Source: Candidatus Rokuibacteriota bacterium (GTDB lineage: Bacteria; Methylomirabilota; Methylomirabilia; Rokubacteriales; CSP1-6). Taken from it: 20,357 bases of DNA. The stretch spans positions 4,396 to 24,752 of the forward strand of contig QHRT01000074.1 of NCBI GenBank assembly GCA_003220195.1, written 5' to 3'. The notes below the pieces were generated by a model. The model was not told where the DNA came from. It made no database searches and saw only the letters and a list, made by a program, of their open reading frames with translations. How positions within the stretch are numbered: the first letter of the stretch is position 1; each line of letters starts with the position of its first letter. This document shows positions 1-7,411 of this stretch, one piece after another. The translations under genes were made by a program, and so were the position numbers.

Positions 1-389
1 TCCGCCGCGGCGGCGGCCGGGTCGTGAGGCGCGAGCAATGCGACGCCCTTCAGCCGCGGACTCTGGCTCGTGAACTCCTTGTAGAGGAGCGTGTTGTACG
101 CCTTCGTCAACGCGACGGCCCACTCCGGATCACGCACGAACGGCATGAAGAGACCGAGCGTGGTGTAGAGGACGCTCAGCTTCATGCCGCCTTGATCGAG
201 CGCGTCGATCCACGACTTCGCGTCACCGGCCCAGTGACCGAGGGTGTTGTGAAGACGGCGGTCCCAGCCGTCCTGGGGGAAGTACGGCGGCAGCGGCGGG
301 CGGCGATTGTACGGCGCGTCCAGATGGGCTTGCAGCTGCTCCCAGGATTCGCTCACGTGACCGTCGGCGTCGATGACCTCGAACTTCAT
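1..389 (-). CDS. Amidohydrolase (amidohydrolase_2-type TIM barrel), N-terminal part, cut by window edge
   Basis: The reading frame opens at ATG 389-387 and stays open to the window edge, giving 129 residues without a stop. It begins MKFEVIDADGHVSES, the typical N-terminus of the metal-dependent amidohydrolase_2 family (ACMSD and related decarboxylases or hydrolases), where the D-x-D/H motif near residues 7-11 supplies first-shell metal ligands. A GGAGG Shine-Dalgarno lies about 7 nt before the start. The remaining metal ligands and the active-site acid lie outside the window, so substrate and reaction cannot be read. The gene is divergent from the acyl-CoA dehydrogenase operon, with 144 nt between the two starts. 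In GC-rich environmental bacteria such proteins are often annotated only as amidohydrolase. The family call is fairly safe, but the function is open. Confidence 0.8.
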   Translation of the reverse strand, partial: MKFEVIDADGHVSESWEQLQAHLDAPYNRRPPLPPYFPQDGWDRRLHNTLGHWAGDAKSWIDALDQGGMKLSVLYTTLGLFMPFVRDPEWAVALTKAYNTLLYKEFTSQSPRLKGVALLAPHDPAAAAA

Positions 390-459
390 GGGCGGTCCTC
401 CCTCGGCGGCGAGTGGTGTGTGCGACTTCTACCACATTTCCTGGCGGGTCGCGAAACGC

Positions 460-474
460 CGGGCCGACGGCCCG
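460..474. promoter_or_regulatory. Short perfect inverted repeat in the divergent intergenic region
   Basis: CGGGCC-GAC-GGCCCG is a perfect 6-bp dyad with a 3-nt centre. It lies between the divergent amidohydrolase and acyl-CoA dehydrogenase starts and about 15 nt upstream of a weak -10-like TACACT (489-494). Its position would suit a repressor operator, but short GC palindromes are common by chance at this composition. The rest of the 390-533 gap shows nothing clear. Confidence 0.2.
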
Positions 475-533
475 ACGAGTGAGCGGAGTACACTGCCATC
501 ACCTCGCGAGTCGAGCGGAGAGCGGAGACACCG

Positions 534-1682
534 GTGAACGTCTTCAACGCGCAGCACGACATGTTCCGGCAGGCGGTGCGGAGCTTCGTCCAGCGAGAAG
601 TCATGCCGCACGTCGAGGAGTGGGAGGCGGCCGGCCGCATCCCGAAGTCGATCTGGCCGCGCATGGGCGAGCTCGGGCTGCTGGGTGTCGAGTACGACGA
701 GAAGTACGGCGGCGCCGGCGCGGACTTGATGACGTCGGTCGTGCTGCACGAAGAGTGCGCGCGCTCGCGCTCCGGGTCGTTCGCGATGGCGGTCGGCGTG
801 AACACCGACATGGCGTCGCCGCACCTCTACTGGACGGGCAGCGAGGAATTGAAAGAACGATACCTGCCGGCGATCTGTCGCGGCGAGAACCTCACCGCGC
901 TGGCGGTCACCGAGCCGGGCGGCGGCAGCGACGTGGCGGCGCTCCGGACGCGCGCGGTGCACGACGGCGATCATTACGTGCTCAACGGCTCGAAGATGTT
1001 CATCACCAACGGCGCGCTCGCCGATCTCTACTTCGTGGCCGCGCGCGTCGACGCGGGAGACCCGACGCGCCGGCATCGCGGGATCTCGATGTTCCTGGTC
1101 GAGCGGGACACGCCCGGGTTCACCGTCAGCCGCACGCTCGACAAGATGGGAATGCGCGCCTCCGACACCGCGGAGCTCGCGTTCCAGGACGTCCGCGTTC
1201 CGGCCACGCATCTTCTCGGGCGAGAAGGTGTCGGGTTCTACGAGGTGATGCGCGTGTTCCAGCGCGAACGGCTCGTGGCCGGCCTCCACGCGGTCAGCAT
1301 GGCCCAGCGTGCGCTGGAGGACACGATCGCGTACGTGAAGGAGCGCCAGGCGTTCGGCGCTCCGTTGTCGGAGAAACAGGTGATCCGCCACCGCATCGCT
1401 GACCTGGCCACCACGATCGAGGCGGCCCGGTGGATGACGTACGCCGCGTGCCTCAGATACCAGGCGGGCGAGGAGTGCGTGCGCGAGATCTCGATGGTGA
1501 AGCTCTACACCGCCGAGATGGTGCAGCAGGTCGCCTATCACTGCGTCCAGCTCCACGGCGGCTATGGCTACATGCGCGAGTACCCGATCGAGCGCTTCGC
1601 GCGCGACGCGCGGCTCCTGACGATCGGCGGCGGCACCAGCGAGATCATGCGGGAGATCATCGCGAAAGAGATGAAGCTGTGA
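534..1682 (+). CDS. Acyl-CoA dehydrogenase, isovaleryl/long-chain type
   Basis: This 382-residue FAD-dependent acyl-CoA dehydrogenase has the usual family length. It would oxidise an acyl-CoA to the trans-2-enoyl-CoA and pass electrons to ETF. Visible signatures are AVTEPGGGSD around residue 124 in the FAD/substrate region and GGYGYMREYPIERFARDAR near the C-terminus. The C-terminal motif reads IGGGTSEI, without the YEGT glutamate of medium- and short-chain enzymes. Instead E245, in QRERLVAGL, aligns with the catalytic Glu that isovaleryl- and long-chain acyl-CoA dehydrogenases carry at this other position. The start is GTG 534, with GGAG at 524-527 and a 6-nt spacing. The stop overlaps the SDR start as GTGA, so the two are probably co-translated. 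With the downstream SDR, a role in catabolism of a branched or cyclic acyl-CoA is a reasonable inference. Confidence 0.93.
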   Translation: MNVFNAQHDMFRQAVRSFVQREVMPHVEEWEAAGRIPKSIWPRMGELGLLGVEYDEKYGGAGADLMTSVVLHEECARSRSGSFAMAVGVNTDMASPHLYWTGSEELKERYLPAICRGENLTALAVTEPGGGSDVAALRTRAVHDGDHYVLNGSKMFITNGALADLYFVAARVDAGDPTRRHRGISMFLVERDTPGFTVSRTLDKMGMRASDTAELAFQDVRVPATHLLGREGVGFYEVMRVFQRERLVAGLHAVSMAQRALEDTIAYVKERQAFGAPLSEKQVIRHRIADLATTIEAARWMTYAACLRYQAGEECVREISMVKLYTAEMVQQVAYHCVQLHGGYGYMREYPIERFARDARLLTIGGGTSEIMREIIAKEMKL

Positions 1683-2431
1683 AGCTCGCGGATCGCGTCG
1701 CGATCGTCACCGGCGCGGCCAGCGGGATCGGCCGCGCCATCGCGGAGACGCTGGCGCGGGAAGGCGCGCGCGTCGCGATTTTCGACGTGAACGAGACGGG
1801 CGCGGGTGAGACGGCGCGAGCGATCGAGACGGCCGGAGGCACGGCCCGCGCCTACGATGTCGACGTGACGAAGAAGGCCGTGGTCGACGCCGCGGTCGCC
1901 GACGTCGTCGGCCGCTGGGGCGCGCTCCACGTCGCCGTCAGCAACGCCGGCTGGGATCGTCCCGCGCCGTTCGTCGAGACGAGCGAGGACTTCTGGGACA
2001 AGGTCCTCGCGATCAATTTGAAGGCCGCCATTATTTTTACCCGCGCCGTCCTCGAGACGATGATGAAGCAGCAGCACGGCCGGATCGTCTTCATCGCCTC
2101 CGACGCCGGGCGCGTCGGCTCCACCGGCGAGGCGGTGTATTCCGCGGCCAAGGGCGGCGTCATCGCCTTCACCAAGACCATCGCCCGCGAGGTGGCGCGC
2201 CACCGGATCAACGTGAACTGCGTGTGCCCCGGCCCGTCCGACACCCCGCTCTTCCAGAGCTTCGTCGCGGAGAATCCGAAGCTCGGAGAGAGCTTGAAGC
2301 GCGTGATCCCGTGGGGCCGACTCGGCGTGCCCGACGACGTCGCGCCGGCGGTGGTGTTCCTCTCGTCGGACGACGCGGCCTTCATCACCGGCCAGACGAT
2401 CTCCGTTTCGGGCGGCCTGACGATGGTGTGA
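1679..2431 (+). CDS. Short-chain dehydrogenase/reductase, BadH-like (2-hydroxycyclohexanecarboxyl-CoA dehydrogenase family)
   Basis: This is a 250-residue classical SDR, full length. The cofactor motif TGAASGIG spans residues 11-18, NAG spans 89-91, and the catalytic residues are S141, Y154 and K158 (YSAAK). The stretches NAGWDRPAPF, IASDAGRVGS and CVCPGPSDTPLF closely resemble BadH, the NAD-dependent 2-hydroxycyclohexanecarboxyl-CoA dehydrogenase of alicyclic and aromatic acid degradation. 3-Hydroxyacyl-CoA dehydrogenation is the likely chemistry. The exact substrate is unproven, because BadH-like SDRs are widespread and often misnamed. The start is GTG 1679, overlapping the dehydrogenase stop by 4 nt, and the PfkB gene follows after 4 nt. 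The conserved fold starts at residue 5, so an upstream start is not needed. Confidence 0.9.
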   Translation: MKLADRVAIVTGAASGIGRAIAETLAREGARVAIFDVNETGAGETARAIETAGGTARAYDVDVTKKAVVDAAVADVVGRWGALHVAVSNAGWDRPAPFVETSEDFWDKVLAINLKAAIIFTRAVLETMMKQQHGRIVFIASDAGRVGSTGEAVYSAAKGGVIAFTKTIAREVARHRINVNCVCPGPSDTPLFQSFVAENPKLGESLKRVIPWGRLGVPDDVAPAVVFLSSDDAAFITGQTISVSGGLTMV

Positions 2432-2435
2432 CGGC

Positions 2436-3299
2436 GTGAGCGCCCCCGACTTCGTCGCGATCGGACACGTCACGCTGGACCGTTTCGGCGACGCCGTCCG
2501 CCCGGGCGGCGCCGCGCTCTACGCCGCGGTCACCGCGCATCGGCTCGGGCTCTCGGTCGGGATCCTGACCAGCCACGCGGACGATTTTCCGGTCGAGCTC
2601 ATCCCGCCGCAGATCGAGGTCGTCAGCATTCCGGCCGAGGACAGCACGGTGTTCGAGCACGCGATGCACGCCGGAGCTCGCACGATGAGAATCCAGACGC
2701 TCGCCGCGCCGCTCGCGGCGAAGGACGTGCCGGCGGACTGGCTCGAGGCGCCGATGGTGCTGCTGGCGCCCGTCATCGGCGAGGTCGATCCGCTGATGGC
2801 CGGCGTGTTCAGCGATGCGTCGCTCGGCGCCGCCGCGCAGGGGTGGCTGCGCCAGGTATCCCCCGGCGGCGTGGTCGACCCGGTGGAATGGGATTCGCCG
2901 GAATATCTGCTCGGACGCATCCAGGCCCTCTTCCTCAGCTCGGAGGACGTCCGCGGGGTGGAGGCGCAGGCGAACGAGTGGTTCGAGCGCGTTCCGATCG
3001 GTGTCTTGACCGCGGGCCGCGACGGCGCCCTCCTCTACATCAACGGTGAACGGTACGACGTCCCGGTGCGCGCGGTTCCCGAAGTCGATCCGACCGGCGC
3101 CGGCGACGTGTTCGCGGCGACGTTCCTCTCGCACTACCACTTCGACGCTGACGCCTGGGAGGCTGCGGCCGCGGCGACCTGCGCGGCGCGACTCTCCGTC
3201 AGCGCCGACGGCTGGTCCGCGGTGCCGGATCGCGCGGCCCTCGAAGCCGCGCTCGCCGTCTATCGCCAGGAGCGCGACGACGATCGCGCCTCGCCTTGA
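2436..3299 (+). CDS. PfkB/ribokinase-family sugar (or nucleoside) kinase
   Basis: The 287-residue protein belongs to the PfkB carbohydrate kinase family and is slightly short for it (usually about 300-320). The N-terminal substrate-binding strand AIGHVTLDRFG is followed by RPGGAALYAA. The C-terminal signature DPTGAGDVFAATF contains the catalytic base D224 and the anion-hole glycines. The sugar specificity cannot be read from these motifs. The start is GTG 2436, 4 nt after the SDR stop, with only a poor Shine-Dalgarno, consistent with translational coupling. Its link to the two acyl-CoA genes upstream is positional and no shared pathway is obvious. Repeat copy A begins about 10 nt after the stop. 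Confidence 0.88.
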   Translation: MSAPDFVAIGHVTLDRFGDAVRPGGAALYAAVTAHRLGLSVGILTSHADDFPVELIPPQIEVVSIPAEDSTVFEHAMHAGARTMRIQTLAAPLAAKDVPADWLEAPMVLLAPVIGEVDPLMAGVFSDASLGAAAQGWLRQVSPGGVVDPVEWDSPEYLLGRIQALFLSSEDVRGVEAQANEWFERVPIGVLTAGRDGALLYINGERYDVPVRAVPEVDPTGAGDVFAATFLSHYHFDADAWEAAAAATCAARLSVSADGWSAVPDRAALEAALAVYRQERDDDRASP

Positions 3300-3308
3300 C
3301 TGATCGTA

Positions 3309-3403
3309 CTGGGGGCCCCGAGAGGCGCGCGGACGCGCCGGGAATGGCCCCCAGACCCCCCACGCTCGGACGCGCCCCGGCAAAAGCCGGTGCGCGCCTC
3401 GGG
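3309..3403 (+). repeat. Structured dispersed repeat, copy A (three predicted helices)
   Basis: This fills most of the 154-nt gap between pfkB and the next gene. Three perfect helices are visible: an outer 9-bp stem CTGGGGGCC (3309-3317) with GGCCCCCAG (3346-3354), an inner hairpin GGCGCG-CGGA-CGCGCC (3324-3339), and a distal hairpin CCGGC-AAAA-GCCGG (3377-3390). The whole stretch aligns with the reverse complement of 18978-19072 with only a few small gaps. Both copies carry a conserved AATGGCCCCC block and a C-rich tract between the helices. It lacks a U-tract but could still act as a 3'-end or terminator structure for the operon that precedes it. Confidence 0.8.
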
Positions 3404-3417
3404 AGTGACACCTCGCC

Positions 3418-3447
3418 TTGACTTGCTTTCGACGGGGGGACTAGGCT
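3418..3447 (+). promoter_or_regulatory. Probable sigma70-type promoter giving a leaderless transcript
   Basis: TTGACT (3418-3423, five of six to the -35 consensus) is separated by 18 nt from TAGGCT (3442-3447), a TAnnnT -10 box. Transcription should start about 6-7 nt further on, essentially at the ATG at 3454. There is no Shine-Dalgarno close to that ATG, which fits a leaderless start. Confidence 0.5.
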
Positions 3448-3453
3448 CGAATC

Positions 3454-3837
3454 ATGGCTGACCGCGCGATCCGGATCACGGCGGGAACGGTGACGGCGGA
3501 CGCGCAGCTCAACGAGTCCCGGACGGCCGGCCTGATCTGGGACGCGCTGCCGATCGTCGCCACCTGCGAGACGTGGGGCGACGAGATCTATTTCCCGATC
3601 CGCTTCGACGCGGCGCCGGAGTCTCCGCGCGAGGTCGTCGAGCTCGGCGATCTGGCGTACTGGCCCCCGGGGAAGGCGTTCTGCATCTTCTTCGGTCCCA
3701 CGCCAATGAGCCGCGGCAACGAGATCCGGCCGGCGAGCGCCGTGAACGTCGTCGGCCGGGTCTCCGGCGATCCCAAGATCTTCAAACCCGTGCGAGCCGG
3801 CACGACGGTGCGCATCGAAAAGGAGAGGGCCTCATGA
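3454..3837 (+). CDS. Cyclophilin-like (TM1367-type) small protein
   Basis: This 127-residue protein matches the pattern of the small cyclophilin-like fold family typified by Thermotoga TM1367. Features are an N-terminal strand IRITAGTVTADAQLN, a central DEIYFPIRF, and the characteristic GDLAYWPPGKAFCIFFGPTPMS (about residues 67-88). The family shares the cyclophilin beta barrel, but prolyl isomerase activity is not established for it. There is no signal peptide, so it is probably cytosolic. The stop overlaps the transaldolase start as ATGA, so the two are co-expressed. The start was chosen at ATG 3454 because the fold begins directly after it and a promoter sits just upstream. No physiological role can be deduced. 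Confidence 0.75.
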   Translation: MADRAIRITAGTVTADAQLNESRTAGLIWDALPIVATCETWGDEIYFPIRFDAAPESPREVVELGDLAYWPPGKAFCIFFGPTPMSRGNEIRPASAVNVVGRVSGDPKIFKPVRAGTTVRIEKERAS

Positions 3838-4484
3838 AGATCTTTCTCGACACGGCGAACATCGCGGAGATCAAGGAAGGGGTCGCCATCGGCGTGGTCG
3901 ACGGGGTCACGACGAACCCGTCGCTCATCGCGAAGGAGAAGCGCCCGTTCCGGCCGCACGTCGAGGAGATCTGCTCGATCGTGCCGGGCGACGTCAGCCT
4001 GGAGGTCGTGGCCACCGACTTCGAGGGCATGGTGAAGGAGGGCGAGGAGCTCTCGCAGATCGCGCAGAACGTCGTCGTCAAGTGCCCGCTCACGAAGGAC
4101 GGGTTGAAGGCCGTGAAGGCGCTGACCGGCCGCGGCATCCGTGTGAACCAGACGCTCTGTTTCTCGGCGACGCAGGCGCTGCTCTCCGCCAAGGCCGGCG
4201 CGTTCTACATCAGCCCGTTCCTCGGCCGGCTGGACGACATCGCGCACGTCGGCATGGATCTCATCCGGGACATCTGCGAGATCTATCGCGTGCAGGGCTT
4301 CAAGACGCAGGTGCTGGCCGCCTCGATCCGCAACCCGCTACACGTCGTGGACGCGGCGAAGGCGGGCGCGCACGTGGCGACGATGCCGTTCGCGGTGCTC
4401 GAGCAGCTCATGAAGCACCCGCTCACGGACATCGGGCTCAAGAAGTTCCTGGACGACTGGAACAAGGCGGGCGCGAGGATCTGA
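3834..4484 (+). CDS. tal: Small transaldolase (TalC/FSA family, transaldolase-type active site)
   Basis: The 216-residue length is typical of the small decameric transaldolase/fructose-6-phosphate aldolase group. The Schiff-base lysine is K83 in VVVKCPLT. D6 (LDTAN) and TTNPS (26-30) are also present. Two positions separate the subgroups: E57 occupies the place of Gln59 in E. coli FSA, and F129 (SPFLGR) that of Tyr131. Both match transaldolase rather than aldolase, so sedoheptulose-7-phosphate/glyceraldehyde-3-phosphate exchange in the pentose phosphate pathway is the more likely reaction. The ATG at 3834 has a good AGGAGAG Shine-Dalgarno and overlaps the preceding gene by 4 nt. A strong hairpin follows the stop by 4 nt. 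Confidence 0.93.
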   Translation: MKIFLDTANIAEIKEGVAIGVVDGVTTNPSLIAKEKRPFRPHVEEICSIVPGDVSLEVVATDFEGMVKEGEELSQIAQNVVVKCPLTKDGLKAVKALTGRGIRVNQTLCFSATQALLSAKAGAFYISPFLGRLDDIAHVGMDLIRDICEIYRVQGFKTQVLAASIRNPLHVVDAAKAGAHVATMPFAVLEQLMKHPLTDIGLKKFLDDWNKAGARI

Positions 4485-4488
4485 GAAG

Positions 4489-4520
4489 GACGCGGCCCGG
4501 CCTCGACGCCGGGCCGCGTC
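4489..4520. terminator. Strong GC hairpin between convergent genes (probable bidirectional terminator)
   Basis: GACGCGGCCCGGC (4489-4501) pairs perfectly over 13 bp with 4508-4520, closing a 6-nt loop. It lies between the transaldolase stop (4484) and the stop of the convergent metallo-hydrolase (4530). There is no T-tract on either strand, so it is not a textbook intrinsic terminator. Its position and stability argue for termination or 3'-end protection for both genes. Confidence 0.75.
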
Positions 4521-4529
4521 GCTCGGCCG

Positions 4530-5636
4530 CTACGCTTTCTTCACGACCTTCTTGTAGACCATCTCGACGTTCACCGGGACGCGGTCCCGGTACTGCCCGA
4601 CCGGATACTTCGACATGCCCTGCTCGTACTTCGGCGCCAGCTGGTCGCTGACGCTCTTCTGCATCTCCGGCAGCGTCGCGCCGTCGGCCGCTGCCTTCTT
4701 CACCGCCGCGACCAGGTCGGTGAGGTAGCCGCGGAAGAAGGCCAGATGGCTCTTCGGGCGCACCTCGCCGTGGCCCGGGATGATCGAGGTGAAATCGAGC
4801 TTCTCGAGCGCGGTCAGGGTTTGCGGCCACTCCTCGGGATACCCGTCGTTCAGGAAGGGCATCCAGTCGATCAGCGCGTCGCCGGTCGCGACGACTTTCT
4901 CCTTCGGCAGGTAGATGAAGAGGTCGCCGTTCGTGTGCCCGCGCCCGAGCACGTGAAGCTGGATCTCGCGCCCTCCCTCCTGGAGCGTCGTGGTGCTGCT
5001 GACCGTGCGCGTGGGCAGCGTCGGCTTGAGGCTCTTCAGCTCTTGAAGGTACGCCTCGGCTTGCTGGAGATTCGACTCGAGGCGCGCTTTCACGTCCGGA
5101 GCGGTCGCCTTCGAGATGTCGTCCTTGAGCTTGGCGATCTCTCCGGGCAACGAGGCCAGCTGCTTTTCGATGTACGGCACCCCGCCGACGCCCGCGTCCG
5201 GTCGGGTGAGATTCTCACGGGTCCGCTCGGATGCGAGCACTTCGACGCCGGGGTTCGCCGCCGCATACACCTGGTTTCCCTGCCAGTGGTCCCAGTGGAA
5301 GTGCGTGTTGATCACCTTCTTGACCGGCTGCTTCGTGATGCCCTGGATCTCCTTGTAGAGCGCCTGCGCCGCCGACGGCTTCGAGTGCGAGTCCACGATC
5401 ACCACGCCGTCGTTAGTCTGGATCACCGCGGCGTTGCAGTTCACCTTGTAACGCGTCGCGGCGATCGCCGCGTACACGCCGTCGCCCACCTTCTTCAGCT
5501 CGAAGAGTTCCTTGTCGGCGGTCTGGGCGTGGGCTGGCACGACGCAGCAGAGCTCGTGCGGGTCGAGAGTGTGGATGGCTGCGGCCGCGATCCCCATCTG
5601 AGCCAACACCTGTCGACGTGTCCACTCGGTGCTCAT
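4530..5636 (-). CDS. Tat-exported metallo-beta-lactamase-fold hydrolase
   Basis: The 368-residue protein starts at ATG 5636 with AGGAGG 6 nt upstream. The N-terminus reads TRRQVLAQMGIAAAA (residues 6-20), a twin-arginine signal, with a likely cleavage site after AHA near residue 38, so it probably acts in the periplasm. The metal site is complete: H112, H114, D116 and H117 (THFHWDHWQGN), H234 (GRGHTNGD), D253 (TGDAL) and H289 (PGHGE). Between the first motif and H234 is an insert (about 155-205) rich in Lys, Glu, Gln and Leu, probably a helical coiled coil. The substrate is unknown; relatives include lactonases, thioesterases and SoxH/PQQ-relay hydrolases. It is downstream of the acyl-AMP ligase with a 141-nt gap, so it may have its own promoter. 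Confidence 0.88.
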   Translation of the reverse strand: MSTEWTRRQVLAQMGIAAAAIHTLDPHELCCVVPAHAQTADKELFELKKVGDGVYAAIAATRYKVNCNAAVIQTNDGVVIVDSHSKPSAAQALYKEIQGITKQPVKKVINTHFHWDHWQGNQVYAAANPGVEVLASERTRENLTRPDAGVGGVPYIEKQLASLPGEIAKLKDDISKATAPDVKARLESNLQQAEAYLQELKSLKPTLPTRTVSSTTTLQEGGREIQLHVLGRGHTNGDLFIYLPKEKVVATGDALIDWMPFLNDGYPEEWPQTLTALEKLDFTSIIPGHGEVRPKSHLAFFRGYLTDLVAAVKKAAADGATLPEMQKSVSDQLAPKYEQGMSKYPVGQYRDRVPVNVEMVYKKVVKKA

Positions 5637-5721
5637 CGGAGGCCTCCTCGCTGGTTGTGGGGCGGAGTGACCCGATCTCGCCGACGCCGCCACCGTTGGC
5701 TGCGCCGGGCAGAGTGGCCTC

Positions 5722-5750
5722 TCAGTACACCCGGGCCGGTGAGCGGTCAA
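5722..5750 (-). promoter_or_regulatory. Weak promoter candidate for the metallo-hydrolase
   Basis: On the minus strand TTGACC (5750-5745, five of six to -35) is followed after exactly 17 nt by TACTGA (5727-5722), a poor -10. It lies in the 141-nt gap before the start at 5636. The -35 and spacing are good, but the -10 is weak, so this is only a candidate. Confidence 0.28.
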
Positions 5751-5777
5751 CGAGAACGCGAACCGTGGTGAAGGAGG

Positions 5778-7400
5778 CTAGCGCTCGCGAGGGGAGATCA
5801 GCCGGTCGCGCAGGCCGTCCGCCTCGATCATCGCGGCGAGCCGGGAGCGCTGGATCTTGCCGCTGGAGGTCTTCGGAATGGTGCCGGCGCGCACCAGCAG
5901 GACACGCGCAGGCCGATGCCCGCGCGCGTGGTGAACGCGCGCGACGATCGTGCGCGCGAGGGCGTGCGCGGTCTCCGCGGCGGCGCTCTCGTCCCTGACC
6001 TCGGCGACGACGAAGAGCCGTTGCGTGCCCGTGCGCTCGCTGTCGATGGCCACCGCCGCGGAGTAGCGCACTCCCGGGACGTGATCGACCACTTCCTCAA
6101 GGTCGCTCGGGACCACGTTCTCGCCGCTCAGGACGATCAAGTCTTTGAGTCGTCCGGTGACGAACAGGAGGCCCTCGCGGTCGACGAATCCGAGATCGCC
6201 GGTCCGGAGCCAGCCGTCGGGCCCGAGCACGCGCGCGGTCGCCGGCTCGTTGTTGTAGTAGCCCTTCATCACGCCCGGGCTCTTGACGCAGATCTCGCCC
6301 TCGACGTCCGGCGGCATCTCGACGCTCGGCTGAGGCGGATCCCCATCGAGCGGCGTCGTGATGCGCACGGACACGCCGCGACAGGGTGGGCCGACCGACA
6401 GGAACCGGCCGCTCGGATCGAGCTTGAGCGGCGTCGCGCGCGGCCAGATCGCCACGGCCAGCGTCGCCTCGGCCAGGCCGTAGCACGGGAGGATCAGGTT
6501 CTTCACGCCAAAATGCCGTTCGAACGCCTCGATCGTCGACGGCCGCACCGGCTCGGCGCCGGAGAGCGCGCCGCGGAGGCTGGTCAGGTCGAGATCCGAC
6601 GTGTCGCGGACGTGGCGCACGCAGTTGCGGTAGCCGAAGTCCGGCGACACGGTGAACGTCGCGCGGATCTCGGTGATCAGCTGGAGCCACTGGCGCGGAT
6701 TCCGGAGATCGGGCGGCAGCAGCCAGAGCGGCGCGGCCGTGAGCGGCGGCGTGAACGCGCACCCGATCAGGCCCATGTCGTGATAGAGCGGCAGCCAGGA
6801 GACGATGCGGTCCTCCGCCGTCAACCCCGCGGCTTCGCCCATGAAGTGAAGCGTCGGGACGACGTTGTCGTGCCCGAGCACGACGCCGCGCGGATGTCCC
6901 GTGCTCCCGGACGTGTACTGGATGAACGCGAGATCGCTGTCGCGGCGGCTGACGAGCGCCGGCGCTCTGTCGTCGACGTCGAGATCGGGCGGCTCCAGGA
7001 TCGATCGCACGTCGGGCGCCATCGCGACGCTCCGGTCGACTTCGCTACGAAACCAGCCGATCGTGGCGACCGCGACCGATTCGCAATCGCGCAGGACGTT
7101 GGCGGTGCCCTCCACGCCGAGCGTGGGATAGAGCGGCACCGGGACCGCGCCGAGACGCATGGCGCCGAAGAACGTGAAGAAGAACTCCGCGCAGGTCGGA
7201 TAGATCAGCGCGACCTTGTCGTTCTCGCGCACGCCGGCCCGCGCGAGGCCCGCCGCGTACCGGCCGCTCTGCTCCCACAGCCGGCCGTACGTGACGACCT
7301 CGCCGTACAGGTGGAAATACTGTTGGTCCGGCGTGAGCGCGGCGCGGCGGCGCATCATCTCGGTGAGCGTGGTCGCGGTCAGCGGATCGCGATCGGCCAT
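5778..7400 (-). CDS. Fatty-acyl-AMP ligase-like (FAAL) adenylate-forming enzyme
   Basis: The 540-residue ANL-superfamily enzyme has all core motifs: the phosphate loop YTSGSTG (162-168), SWLPLYHDMGLIG (201-213), YGLAE (307-311), TGD (400-402), and the C-terminal lysine K515 in TSSGKIQRSR. The SWLPLYHDMGL wording and the LFVTGRLKDLIVLSGENVVPSDLEE hinge region are characteristic of fatty-acyl-AMP ligases, which load acyl groups onto carrier proteins rather than CoA. No acyl carrier protein or polyketide/NRPS gene is visible here, so the acceptor is unknown. I chose ATG 7400 (GAGAGG 7 nt upstream). GTG 7415, which overlaps the M28 stop as GTGA, adds five residues and is a real alternative. It is probably in an operon with the two genes upstream. 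Confidence 0.88.
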   Translation of the reverse strand: MADRDPLTATTLTEMMRRRAALTPDQQYFHLYGEVVTYGRLWEQSGRYAAGLARAGVRENDKVALIYPTCAEFFFTFFGAMRLGAVPVPLYPTLGVEGTANVLRDCESVAVATIGWFRSEVDRSVAMAPDVRSILEPPDLDVDDRAPALVSRRDSDLAFIQYTSGSTGHPRGVVLGHDNVVPTLHFMGEAAGLTAEDRIVSWLPLYHDMGLIGCAFTPPLTAAPLWLLPPDLRNPRQWLQLITEIRATFTVSPDFGYRNCVRHVRDTSDLDLTSLRGALSGAEPVRPSTIEAFERHFGVKNLILPCYGLAEATLAVAIWPRATPLKLDPSGRFLSVGPPCRGVSVRITTPLDGDPPQPSVEMPPDVEGEICVKSPGVMKGYYNNEPATARVLGPDGWLRTGDLGFVDREGLLFVTGRLKDLIVLSGENVVPSDLEEVVDHVPGVRYSAAVAIDSERTGTQRLFVVAEVRDESAAAETAHALARTIVARVHHARGHRPARVLLVRAGTIPKTSSGKIQRSRLAAMIEADGLRDRLISPRER

Positions 7401-7411
7401 TCCCGAGCCTC

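Noticed and set aside
5637..5750. A 38-residue N-terminal extension of the metallo-hydrolase
   Set aside because: The Tat signal begins at the internal Met (5636), which has AGGAGG at proper spacing. The extension would bury the signal peptide.
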